DNA of 64,000 nt, taken from positions 871,774,379 through 871,838,378 of the forward strand of contig NC_081409.1 in NCBI RefSeq assembly GCF_030272615.1. Direction: 5' to 3'. The notes under the pieces are model-generated. The model was not told the origin of the DNA and searched no databases. It saw only the letters and a list, made by a program, of their open reading frames with translations. This DNA is from Cryptomeria japonica (taxonomy: Eukaryota; Streptophyta; Pinopsida; Cupressales; Cupressaceae). A program made the translations under genes and the position numbers. The first letter of the stretch is position 1; the number at the start of each line of letters is the position of its first letter. Below are positions 46,120 to 56,678 of the stretch, piece after piece.

Positions 46120-47674
46120 TAGCTACACTATTTGTTATTTTTGTGAATGGTATTGATGTTTTCTTTAATAGCCTTGCAAATCTTTTCAAAAACCACTTGA
46201 GAAGAACACGTAGCCTCCCTGAAAATTCTATTATTTCTCTCATTCCAGATATGCCAATAGGTCATAAGAAGGAAAAAGGACCAGAGGGTCTTAATGATAG
46301 GAAGTTTGGTAGGGAAGATCCATTGCTAGCTGACTTCTTTAAGACTATTATGCATTACCCAATCAACTTTCCATTGTAGCCAAACTTTACTCCAGATTTA
46401 CGAGGTAAAAGAATAATGAATAAACAAATGATCCAGAGATTTAGCCTATTTCTTACATAACTCACACCTATTAGTAAACATGAATCCTCTTTGAGCCAGG
46501 TTATCAATGGCAAGAATCTTGTTGTGAGTTGCAAGCCAAAAAAACATGTTAACTTTAGTAACAAGGAATCTATTCCAAATTTTAGTCCATATTGGGTTGC
46601 AGGCCTGAGTAACAATTTTTTTATAAGCAGAGGCAATAGTAAAATTACCCTTAGGATTGCTCTTCCATAGGAACACATCATCAAAATATTTACTAACATA
46701 AAAGGACAACAAATCATATGGGAGTAACGAAAATCCAACATAAACTGCATCAAGTCTGACCCATTTATTCTCCTTCCAATAATTACAAACCATAGAACCA
46801 TACCTCCTTTTGCATTCTTCAATGAATTGGCTGCAATCATAATTAAAAAGAAGTTCATCTTTAATCTAGACATCCTCCCAAATCCTGATTTTATCACCTT
46901 TGCCAAGGACCCCTCCAACTCCAGCTTTAGCAACTTTTATAAAAGATCTAGCAGGGATATCTTCAAAATAGAGAAGAGAATGAATTGGGTGGTTATGTAT
47001 GTATTTATCAAACCAAACCTTACTCCAATCTTTCTTAATACCAAAAGACCTCCATATCTGTTTAGCAAGCAAGGCTTTATTGAAAGGTTTGAGAGCTTTA
47101 ATACCTAACCCCCGATTGCTCTTAGGATTACAAACTTTATCCCAGGAAACCAATGCTATCCTTTTCTTATCTTCTACACCAGACCAAAGAAATCTTTTTT
47201 GAATTCTTTCTAAGCTTCAACAAATTTAACTAGTATACTAAACAAGCTAAGAGCATAAATAGGCAAATTCTGAAGAGTAGCTTGAAGAAGCTAAATCTTA
47301 CCAGCCTGAGATAGCATAGATCCTTTCCAAGCTGCCAATTTTTTGTTGAGTTTATCAATTAACGAATTCCAAAAAGAGTTTGGAGGAGCCAAACCAAGAG
47401 GGAGACCCAAATAAGTAGAGGGGAGTAGCTCCACCTTACAGCCAATTATGTTAGCAGTCCTCTACTGCCTCAATAAAAAGGTATTGATGAAGTAAATAGA
47501 AGATTTCTCCCAATTAACTTGTTGTCCAGTAGCCAGGGAATAAGAACTAAGAGCACCTTTGAAGGCAGCGGCTTCACTAATAGAAGATTATCCCAACAAA
47601 ATTGTATCATCAACAAACCATTGATGTGTACAGGAGACATTAGAAGAAGAGGGTTACAACCCTTTGATGGTTTT
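46120..47674 (-). pseudogene. LINE C ORF2, second part: RT active site, thumb and zf-RVT
   Basis: Continues ORF2 after element B. It resumes with NKTIKGL, then the RT active site FVDD (about 47,606-47,620), QQVNWEKSSIYF, STYLGLPLGLAPPNSFW and AWKGSMLSQAGKI (thumb region). GLGIKALKPFNKALLAKQIW and the zf-RVT (KVNMFFWLATHNKI, FTNRCELCKK, about 46,600-46,440) follow. Frames change several times and stops are present. It aligns along its whole length with LINE F 25,470-23,930. It ends at element D's TAAAA target copy (46,115-46,119). Confidence 0.85.
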
Positions 47675-47679
47675 ATTCA
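47675..47679. repeat. Target-site duplication of element B, left copy
   Basis: ATTCA here and at 60,224-60,228 bracket element B exactly; the LINE C reading resumes across it. Confidence 0.92.
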
Positions 47680-48050
47680 TGTAGATCAGGAAATTGAAAA
47701 TCATCAAAACAATAGCAATTAGGATAACCACAAAACCTAAAGATTCTATGAAAGCAATCCTAATCCAATCAATGAAGACATAAAGACAAGATATTCAAAT
47801 CAAATGAAATCGAAGCAAAATGACATAGATATCTCCTTCATGCGGCTCCATTTTTCTTCTTTCACCTTCAAATTTGATGTGGATCTCACCTACAAGTGCA
47901 AAATGCAAGTGGAAAGCAAGTTGTTGAGAGATGAAATTTGCAGCATAAGGTCACTCGAAAATGTGATTGATTCCCCTTTCATTGAAGAAAATCATCAAAT
48001 TTATAGACAAATTGGAGAGAGAACAAGATTAGCATGAAGAGATTTGAAAG
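47680..48050 (-). repeat. Element B 3' LTR, shortened to 371 bp
   Basis: Matches 58,680-59,051 of the 1,544-bp 5' LTR from its 3' terminus (TCTACA) inward, then stops matching after GATTTGAAAG. The U3 part and whatever lay between it and the 3' UTR, including the polypurine tract, are missing. Because both target copies are intact, the loss happened after insertion as an internal deletion. Confidence 0.88.
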
Positions 48051-48557
48051 ATATATACAGTGACCAGGACCAAAACATATGCACAAGGACTGGAAACCTG
48101 AGTATGCAAGATAATGATGTTGACCAATCATAGGCCTGGAATAGAACATTGGGTCAAGGCAAGGATAATCGTGATAAACCTGCGGGGGGGAAAGTACAGC
48201 TAGGAGTCATGATAGATAACAGAGCAATAGTCTTTTACACATGGTGCCTGTTTGCTAGGTTTTCACCATTGTACTTGCCCAAAGCACCTATTTGCCAGGT
48301 TTTCACTAGAGGGCGAATTATTTTTCTTACTTTTTTTTTTCTTCTTTTCAATTTTTCATTTTCTTGATTTTTTTGTATTTTTGGGCTTTTTATTTTTATT
48401 TTTATTTTTTTTACTTTTTAATTTTTTTTAATTTTTTTTGAGCTTTTGATTTTTTTTTTGTTTTTTGACTTTTTGATTTTTTTGTTTTTTGTTTTTGAGC
48501 TTTTGATTTTTTTTTTGTTTTTTTTAGGATCATATTGAAGAACTGCTGATAGAAAAA
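48051..48557 (-). other. Element B 3' UTR with T-rich repeats
   Basis: Contains two copies of a block of about 47 bases at 48,240-48,307 (CCTATTTGCCAGGTTTTCAC and CCTGTTTGCTAGGTTTTCAC) also found in element A's 3' UTR. It then has a T-rich array at 48,320-48,530 with repeated GAGCTTTTGATTTTTTTT segments. There is no ORF. The deletion that shortened the LTR probably also removed the distal end of this region. Confidence 0.7.
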
Positions 48558-49879
48558 CTATGCCCAGTACTTTTGAAGGTGCATGCTATTTACAGGATCT
48601 GACAGAGGTTCACCATCTGGGGTTGCAAGCTGATATGCCCCTGAACCATAGGCTGCAATAACTATGAAAGACCCAACCCAATTAGGCTCAAATTTTCCTT
48701 TGATGATGTCAGTAGATTGTGTATTCTTCAGGTTCACCTTTAGGACCAAATCTCCCACTTCGAAGTGTCGCCCTTTGACCTTCTTATTATAAGAGTGACA
48801 GAGATGGTTTTGATATGCTTGCAAATGTGTTAGGGCTGTCTGACATTTCTCATCTAACATCTCAAGCTGATGCAGCCTAGAGACTTTATGCATCTCATCA
48901 TCAATCAAATGTTGCAGGGAAACACGCAAAGAGGGAATTTCCACTTCCAAGGATAAAATGGCTTTCGCACCATACACAAAGGAATAAGGTGTTGCGCCAG
49001 TAGCTGTGTGGATGGAAGTGCGATAAGCCCATAGTGTTGGATTCAACCATACATGCAAATCTCAAGCAGCGTCATTGACAACCTTTTTCAAGATCTTAAT
49101 GATGGTTTTATTTGATGCTTCAGCTTGACCATTACTTTGTGGACAGTAAGGACTGGAGAAACAGTGTTGGATGCGGAACTTTTCATAGAGTTCCTTGACA
49201 TCTTTATTTTTGAATGGACGGCCATTATCTGTGACTATTGCAAGGGGAACCCCATATCTACATATGATATAATTTAGTAGAAACTTTGAAATTTGAACAC
49301 TAGTGATATAGGTCATAGGGATAGCCTCGATCCATTTTGTAAAGTATTCTATGGCTGTGATGATGAATTTGTGCTGTTTGTAGATGTCGGGTGAATCTTG
49401 CCAATAAGATCCAATCCCCATTGAGAAAAGGGCCACAAAGATATGACAGAGTGAAGTTCTCGAGCTGGCGCATGAATGTAATTTCCATGTATTTGACATT
49501 TGTAGCATTTCTTGACAAAATCACGAGCATCCTTTTCCATGGTGGGCCAATAATATCCAACATGAACCAACTTTTTAGCTAGACTCAGACCATTGAAATG
49601 GCCCCCACATATGCCATCATGAACCTCGTGTAAAGATGTTTGTGCCTCATCAAAATCCAAACACCTGAGGAGGGTGTGGTCAAAGGAATGATGGTAAAGG
49701 GTGTCTACGATGATGACATATTTGGCAGTTTGGCATATGAAGGCTCGACGTTGGTTAGAGGAAAGGTTAGGTGGTAAAGTTTGGGATTTCAAATACTGAT
49801 AGATGTCATTGTACCACAGGGAATTAGGACCAACAAGAACACACATCACATCTGTTGTCAAAATTTCAAAAGAAAGCAC
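48558..49879 (-). pseudogene. Element B integrase (broken)
   Basis: Zinc-binding region VHDGICGGH...CYKCQIHG (about 49,610-49,490), catalytic core with D in WGLDLIG (about 49,405), D in VTDNGRPF (about 49,236) and E in NGQAEASNK (about 49,128). The C-terminal part YGAKAILSLEVEIPSLRV through GSGAYQLATPDGEPLSDP ends at 48,558. A frameshift near 49,380 and a stop near 49,060 break it. No chromodomain. It aligns with element A's integrase throughout. Confidence 0.88.
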
Positions 49880-50430
49880 CAACAGCTGTTCGACCAAAAA
49901 TTTACATCTGTCCATATTGTGGGGCATATTCAACATGGAAGCAATAGTTGCCATAGCATCTGCTGACTTGTTTTGAATTCTTGGAACTTGACTGAAATGG
50001 ATATCAGTAAATTTTGTCTTAAAGAAATCCACCATATGCTTGTAGGGAAGAAGCTTTTCATCTTTTGTTTCATAGTCATCATTCACTTGATGGATGACTA
50101 ACTAGGAATCTCCATAGACTTGCAAATGTGTAATGTTCCATTGGATTGCTATTTTGAGTCCTATGACCAAAGCTTCGTATTCTGCAATATTATTGGTGCA
50201 ATGGAAAGTGATCCTATATGACTTTGGGATAGCATCTCCTTGAGGGGTGACAAACAATATACCTGCTCCTAACCCATACTTTGTGTGAGATCCATCAAAG
50301 TATAATTGCCATTCCTTAGAAGAAGTAAGAGCAAATACTGATTCATCAGGAAAATCTATCAACATTGGATGATCATCATGAATAGGTGCCTTTGCAAGTT
50401 GATCTGCTATGATTTGTCCTTTTATTGCCT
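49880..50430 (-). pseudogene. Element B second (archaeal-type) RNase H
   Basis: WQLYFDGSHTKYGLGAGIL (Asp), NNIAEYEALVIGLKIA (Glu), LQVYGDS (Asp, followed by TAG at 50,102) and RIQNKSADAMATIASM (Asp). All four acidic residues are present. It has the same position and order as in element A, supporting placement in the Tat lineage. Confidence 0.88.
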
Positions 50431-51610
50431 TTCTCTCAATGTACTCAATATCAAACTTACTTAGGATCATAACCCACTTTGCTAGGCGACCTGTCAAAGC
50501 TGCCCTACTAAGCAAGTATTTCAAGGGATCAATTTTTGCAACTAGCAATGTTTGATGATTTAACATATAGTGTCGAAGCTTCTATGTTGCAAATACCACT
50601 GCTAAACATGCCCATTCAATAGTTGAATAATTCAGTTAATAGCCCACTAGTGTCTGACTGATATAATAAATAGTCCATTCTTTTCCTTTCTCATCTTGTT
50701 GGGCTAAGAGAGCTCCCAGTGCTGTTTCAGTTGCAGAGATATACAATATGAATGGCTTCCCTGCTATAGGAGGCATTATAATAGGTGGTGACATCAGATA
50801 ATCCTTGAGAGTTTGAAATGTTGATTGACATTGCTCAGTCCATTTAAAAGTGACACCTTTATGTAATAAATGTTGGAAGGGATGACATTTGTCTGCCAAG
50901 TGAGCTATAAACCAATGGATTGACTGTAACTTCCCTTGCAGACTTCTTAGTTGATGGAGATTGGAAGGAGGAGGCATATCCATTATTGCTGTAACTTTTT
51001 CTGGGTCTACTTCTATGCCTCTATGAGAAACAATGTACCCTAATAATTTGCCAACTGTGACACCAAAGACACATTTCTTTGGGTTGAGTCTGAGCTTGTA
51101 GGTTTCCATTCGATCAAATATTGGGCCAAGGATGACTAGATGACTATCTCTTGTGACGGATTTGTGTAATAGGTCATCAACATAGTCTTCCATCAAAGTA
51201 TGCATAAAATCATGGAAAATTGTTGTCATAGCTCTTTGATATGTTGCTCCAGCATTTTTAAGGCCAAAGGGCATCACATTCCAGTAGTAGGTACCCCAAG
51301 CACATGTGAATGCAGTCTTATGTTGATCTTTAGGAGCAATGCAAATTTGATTATATTCAGAAAACCATCCATCAATGATAGCATCTCATATCCGATAGTC
51401 ATGTCAACTATGATTCTATATTCAGCAGTGGAAAGTCATCTTTAGGGCATGCTTTATTGAGATCCCTAAAATCTGTACAGATTCTGATGCCCCCAGTTAC
51501 TTTGCTAACTGGTACCAAATTTGAAATCCAATCTGCATAATCAATTGGTTTGATAAAGCCCACATCTAATAATTTTTTGAGTTCTACTTTAACTAAGAGA
51601 GCCACCTGGG
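50431..51610 (-). pseudogene. Element B reverse transcriptase and first RNase H (broken)
   Basis: RT N-terminus KKLLDVGFIKPIDYADW with RICTDFRDLNKACPKDD lies in the gag frame. A frameshift at about 51,365-51,410 moves the rest to another frame: WGTYYWNVMPFGLKNAGATY and the active site EDYVDD (about 51,174-51,185). RNase H follows (FKWTEQCQSTFQTLKDYL, YISATETALGALLAQ, WVMILSKFDIEYI). A TAG near 50,586 sits where the family normally has Gln in ATQKLRHY. Trp and Gln codons that are stops in element A are intact here. Confidence 0.9.
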
Positions 51611-52950
51611 GATGCATCTTTTTGAGTTTTTGTTTGACAGGCTTGGCATCTGGTTTTAATGGCAAGTGATGAAGGACTAATTCTAGATCAAGGCCAGGCA
51701 TATCTGCATAAGACCATGCAAAACTGATCTTCTTCTTGAGAAAGAAATTGACAAAATCTATCTTTTCTTGTTTTGATAGAGAAGCAGCAAAATGAATGAC
51801 CTTAGGGTTGTCAGGTGTACCCAAATTTATCTCTTCGGCCATTTCATTTTTATGACTAGAAGATGGAGTTGACTCCCCAATATATGCTGTGGAATCTAAA
51901 TCAATAGCAAACCTTGCCTTATGATCACCTTGTGGTATGCCTTCCCGTAGTCCAAGGAATTCTGCAATTGCTTTGTCATTTTGAAAACAATCCAATTTGA
52001 GTGGTTCTTGTTGGTCATGTTGGATAAGCTGTTGATAGACAAGGGCCATGTCATCATCGGTTTCAAGGAGAGTTAGGGCCAAGATGGTAAGGATAAAAAT
52101 GTTCATGGTATCACTGTCTGAACTGCTCGTATCTGATTCAGAGCTTGGGTCCCAGAATGACTCTATCCAAGCATTAGGAAATGTTTTGGGAGGGGGGGTT
52201 ATTTCATGTTTGTCTTCCATGGGCAAATCATCAGAGTCAAGGAAAACATTTTCAAGGGCATAGGAGCTAGAAGAAAAGGGACTCCACTCCCATTCATTGG
52301 AATCAGTTTCAGGTTGGATATCCTCAGGTGTTGTTTCATCATTAGAGTCATGCCCCTTTCCACACATGGTCACTTTGGTAGACGAGGTTCCAATTCGCAA
52401 TGGTACAAAACCTAACCCTAAAGTTGGATGTCGCATCTTAGGTATAATAGGTTCTAGTTTTCCTTTCTTGTAAGGGCCCAAACCACTGTAGCCATCATAT
52501 CCCTTTTTTTGCATTATAGTAAACCCTTTTCCATACCGCTCCACTGGCAATTTGACAGGTGGTGTATCAGTTTGATCCTTATAAAGCCAATCTGTTACAT
52601 CATCATCCAAAGTTTCTTTGTTAAGTTCACCCCATTTTGTAAATGTAGTGGGGGGTTGATATTGAATGACTGTCTTAGGTTCCTTTTGCAACAAATGTGG
52701 TTTGCCATGTGATTTTGGAGATCTTGGTAAATTCCCAATGAGGAATGTTTGAGCCATTGAATACTCTCCACATCCTTGGTCCTGTATCTTCAATTTTCCT
52801 TTGACAACATCTAACAACTTATTAGGATCCACATAATTATGTGAGTGGGCCTCTCTATTGACTAGGACTTGTTGCTGTGGGGAATCCTTTAGATTAGCAC
52901 AAAATTGAAATGGATTACGATCTCCTAGAATTGTTATCTCAGTCCCATTG
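51611..52950 (-). pseudogene. Element B protease-RT linker with G-patch-like motif
   Basis: About 450 open codons in one frame. Near 52,560-52,430 is RYGKGFTIMQKKGYDGYSGL followed by GPYKKGKLEP, close to the G-patch consensus (aromatic residue, Gly-Tyr, spacer, Gly-Leu-Gly-x-x-x-x-Gly). A Ser/Asp/Glu-rich, probably disordered part (52,350-52,050) and the conserved SYADMPGLDLELVLHHLPL (about 51,710) lead into RT. The presence of the same motif in A and B at the same place argues for function. RNA or helicase binding is inferred from what cellular and retroviral G-patches do. Confidence 0.6.
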
Positions 52951-53525
52951 TAAGGATATTTTAAACACTGATGATAAGTAGATGGAACTTCTTTCATTGC
53001 GTGGATCCACGGATGGCCAAGAATCATATTGTATGGGAGGTCGAGGTCTAGGACCTACAAGAAAGTGTTTTCTATCACTGGACCTACTCTGATAGGCAAT
53101 GAAATTACCCCTTTAGATGGGCCCTCAACATCATTATATGCTTTGATTGTTATTCTTTTGGAAGAATCAATGTCATTTTCTGTATAACCAAGACCAATGA
53201 CTACTCTCAAGGTATAGATGTTAAGACCTACTCTGCCATCTATCAAGACTCATCGGATCTTGCAATTATGGACAAAGACTTCAAGATGTAAAGGATCATT
53301 ATGAGGGGGCTTATCAGGGGAAATATCATTATCAGAAAAGGCAACATGTTGGGAAACAATGAGATGTCCAATTTGGGCTTGAAACTAGTCAACATCAATG
53401 TCTGTGGGGACAGTGGACTCATTTAAAGCTTTATCTAGGACTGCGCAATGCATAGGGAACATTTTCAATAACTCAAGAATTGATATTTGTGGAGGTGTCT
53501 TTCCTAGATGATCTAGGAGGTTATA
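52951..53525 (-). pseudogene. Element B aspartic protease (active site lost)
   Basis: Aligns with element A's protease: YNLLDHLGKTPPQISILELL just before a TAG-bounded start (53,526), the catalytic loop, PSKGVISLPIRVGPVI, and MILGHPWIHAMKEVPSTYHQC. The catalytic loop reads VLIDGRVGLNI where element A has VLIDNGAGLNI, so the D-x-G triad is destroyed. A TGA directly before it (CGA in A) adds to the damage. It would have processed Gag-Pol. Confidence 0.78.
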
Positions 53526-54932
53526 CTAACTCGTAGGAGTTGATTTGGGAGGAATCGCAGGAGCTCCTTTCAAGACTATTTTGGATCGACGAGTGGTGAC
53601 TATGCAAGAAGGACCTTGTCCCTTTATTCTTATGGTGGAAACATACTCATTTGATGCTTGAAAACAATTGATGACATTGTTATAACTAGTATTTGCATAA
53701 TTAAGATTCGTTGTTTGGGTAGAGTTTGAAGAAGATGCTTTTCCCTTGTCATGATCAAGCAAAGGAGTTTTGAAAATTGTATGATCAGTGTTAGAGGTTG
53801 TGTTGGGTGGGTTTACCTCAATTACTCCTTGATCTAACAAGTCTTGAATCATATGTTTCAATTGAAAACACAATGCAGTTTTATGTCCTTTTGACTAATG
53901 GTATTCACAATATGCATTATCATTCTACCAATGCGGCTTTACCAATGGTTCATCCTTGACATCTGGTAACTTGATAAAATTTGCTTGTATCAATTGTTTC
54001 ATTACTAATTCAATAGGCTCTCCCAATGGCATAAACTGTTGAGGAGGCCCATCCCTTGATCTGAAAGGTTTTCGTTGCTGGCTTTGTTGCTGACCTTGTT
54101 GTTGATTATACTATTGGTATTGCAGCTATTGAATAACATTTCTTGCTTATGTCTAATTTTGTTTCATAGCCAACATATTAGGAGCACTCAATTTCTTTAT
54201 CATGAACTTGGGTTGATTTGCATTCACTGCTCTTGCATCGACAACTCCATCATTAGTGACATTCTTGTTTTTGTACCAAAATCTATTTTTGTCCCCTGAA
54301 TTGTTTGTGTTGTCACTGTCTTTGTTGAGCTTAATGAGTCCCTTAGCTACAAGAGCATTTTCAATGTTCATCCCTTTCTTAATGAGCTTCTCAATGGTAC
54401 TAGGACTTTTCAGTTTGAGCTCATACATCATTTCTAGGACCAAATTTTGAATAAATAAGTTCACTTGTTGTTCTTTAGGTATATCTAGGGAAGAACGACA
54501 GTACAAGCTTCGCCATCTTTGTAAGAAAGTCACTAATGGTTCACCTTGATTTTGCTTTGTGTTGCATAAATTTGACATGGTCACTTCATTATCAATGTTG
54601 AATGCGAAGTGGGATATAAACTTTTGAGCCAATTCTGGCCATGTCTTTATGTTCCTTGGCAAATGTGAATACCAATCCATGGCTTGTCCTGTGAGACTTC
54701 ATGCGAATAAGTGCATCAGATATGTTTCCTCATAGCTCACTTCAGTACATGCTATGAAAAATGCTTGAATATGGTCTTTTGGATTGCCTTTCCCTTTATA
54801 TTTCTCAAAATTAGGTGCCTCAAAATGCTTAGGAAAGGGAGGCATGTACAAGCTCTTGCCAAATGGATTAGGACATAAATCTCGATCTATGTATAATTTC
54901 TTTGTCCCTTTGGTTTGCAATGCATCGATTTG
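53526..54932 (-). pseudogene. Element B Gag core and zinc knuckle
   Basis: Retrotrans_gag domain (54,920-54,300): YKGKGNPKDHIQAFFIACTE, SYEETYLMHLFA, MDWYSHLPRNIKTWPELAQK and FLQRWRSLYCRSSLDIPKEQ. A zinc-knuckle variant follows at about 53,920-53,870 (CEYH, a stop, then SKGHKTALC), then QLKHMIQDLLDQGVIEV, as in element A. Stops at 54,933, 54,699, 54,153 and 53,526 are mostly explained by C-to-T changes in Arg (CGA) or Gln codons. It is in frame with the Gln-rich extension upstream. Confidence 0.82.
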
Positions 54933-56678
54933 TCATTGCAACTTCTCAAGTTGTTGTGCAATTGTGTTAGATAGAAAAGATTTTGGAAGTTCATCATTCA
55001 TTCTTGGGTGTACTCTTTGTCGATACATCATGCTCTCCATTGGTTGTTGATGCTCTAAAATTGCTGTCTTTGGTGTCTCTGGCATATAAAGTTCTTGATA
55101 TAGCTCTTGTTGCTGTGATTGTACCATGCCTTGACATTGACCCTTTTGTTGTGCTTCTTGTGATGGGATCATCATTTGTAGCCTTGGTTGATATTGCAAT
55201 TGAAGGTGTTGTTGATATTGCATGGACATCAGTTGTGGTTGTGATGTATGATAACTTGTTTTTCCTGGCACATATTGAGGCACATGTTGCTGTTGATGCT
55301 GATGAATCAGAATTTATTGACTTTGTGCCAATTGTTGTTGTCCTGATGTAAATCCCATCATTTGCCAAAAACTTTGTTTGGGAGGTTTTTGTTGCTTCTC
55401 CTTTAGATGGGGTATGGCACTTGCATTGACTTGCTGTGTTGTTTGTCCAATCCATTGTGGTGGTTGCAAGTTTGAATTGACTTGTAATGGTGTAGAAGAC
55501 ATTGCAACTTGTTGTTGAATGCGATATTGTTGTTGTTGTGCATTGCTTGTTTGTGCATTCGATTGTTCCTTTTGTGCATTCCTCAATTGTTGCAACACTT
55601 GTTGTTCATGCACACCACTATTTGTGGCTCTTTGTGTTGCCACTATCAAAGGATCTGTCACAATATTTTGCATAATGGGTACTTGAGTATTTGCCAAATG
55701 TATTGAACTTGATGGAACATATGAACTTTGTTGCATTGTAGAATTGTTTTGAACATTCGTAAGATCAGGCATTCCAGTCGTAAAGCTTTCTTGCATCTTA
55801 GATTTGGATCCACTTTTAGGTATTTGAGGAATCACTTCTTGTTGAGGGACACCTGTCAACATTTGTGTGGCCATCATTTGATCTTGTGTTAAAGGTGTTG
55901 CATTAAACAATGTATTGTTTATTGTTTCAAATGTTGACTTTTGTGGAATAGTCACTGTCAAAGTTTTTGAAGCACGCTTACTCAATAATGTGTGTTGAGG
56001 TTCTTGTTGCACATTTTCTTCATTTGGATGTGTAGAGAAACTTAACACATCACCGCCTTGTTGTTTTTGCACATTAGTTTTCTCATTTGAGGAGGTCACA
56101 TTACTCATCATATCAAGATATTTTTGTGGAAACATCTTAAAGACCTTGTTCAAGAATTTATCCATCCTTTTTGTCACCTTCAGATCTTTAAGGAGCATAT
56201 CAACATCATTGGAAGCATCAAAATCTGATGAAGAATCTGGTAAAACATTTGTATTTATTTCTTGTTGAATGCCTTGATCTGAACCAAATCCTTGTGAAAG
56301 AGTTTGTTCCTCATGTAATGTTTGAGTTTGAATTTCATGTTGAAGGTTCAGTTGATTCTAGTCAAAAGGTGCATTTTCCCTTGGCGTTGGTGGAACACTC
56401 CCATATCCCGGTTTCATGGGTACAAACACTGGCTCATATAATGGAGGTGGTCCAAGTTGAACCATTCCATATTGTGGTAATGATGTGTTTGGCGAACCTT
56501 CAATTTGTATTGTTTGACTAGGTTGAAACTGTGAGTTTGATATGTTGTCAATGGGTTGATATGTTGGTTCACCCATCTTCTTAGATTTTGACCTTGTTTC
56601 AACAGGCATGTCACTGTGCAAATGCAATATTTTTGGGATTTTTTTTTTTTTTTTTAAAGGATGATGTATGATATGCAA
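54933..56678 (-). pseudogene. Element B Gln-rich N-terminal Gag extension
   Basis: From ATG at about 56,614 or another start at or below 56,678 (the segment MPVETRSKSKKMGEPTYQPI begins at about 56,612) one frame runs into Gag. It is extremely rich in Gln, with Asn, Ser and Met: NAQTSNAQQQQYRIQQQ, QYQQHLQLQYQPRLQMM and SQQQELYQELYMPET. It has no charged globular segment, and resembles prion-like low-complexity domains. Element A has only about 150 codons before its gag domain and no such tract. Stops at 56,358 (TAG) and 55,314 (TAA) are likely former Gln codons. Function unknown; condensation of Gag or RNA is a possible role by analogy. Confidence 0.65.

Noticed and set aside
48180-48192. G-run (CGGGGGGGAAAG) as element B's polypurine tract
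   Set aside because: The purines are on the plus strand, but the element is on the minus strand; a tract there would have to be purine on the minus strand.
54983-55351. Plus-strand ORFs rich in Val/Leu opposite the Gln-rich region
   Set aside because: They are the complement of CAA/CAG-rich coding sequence of element B.
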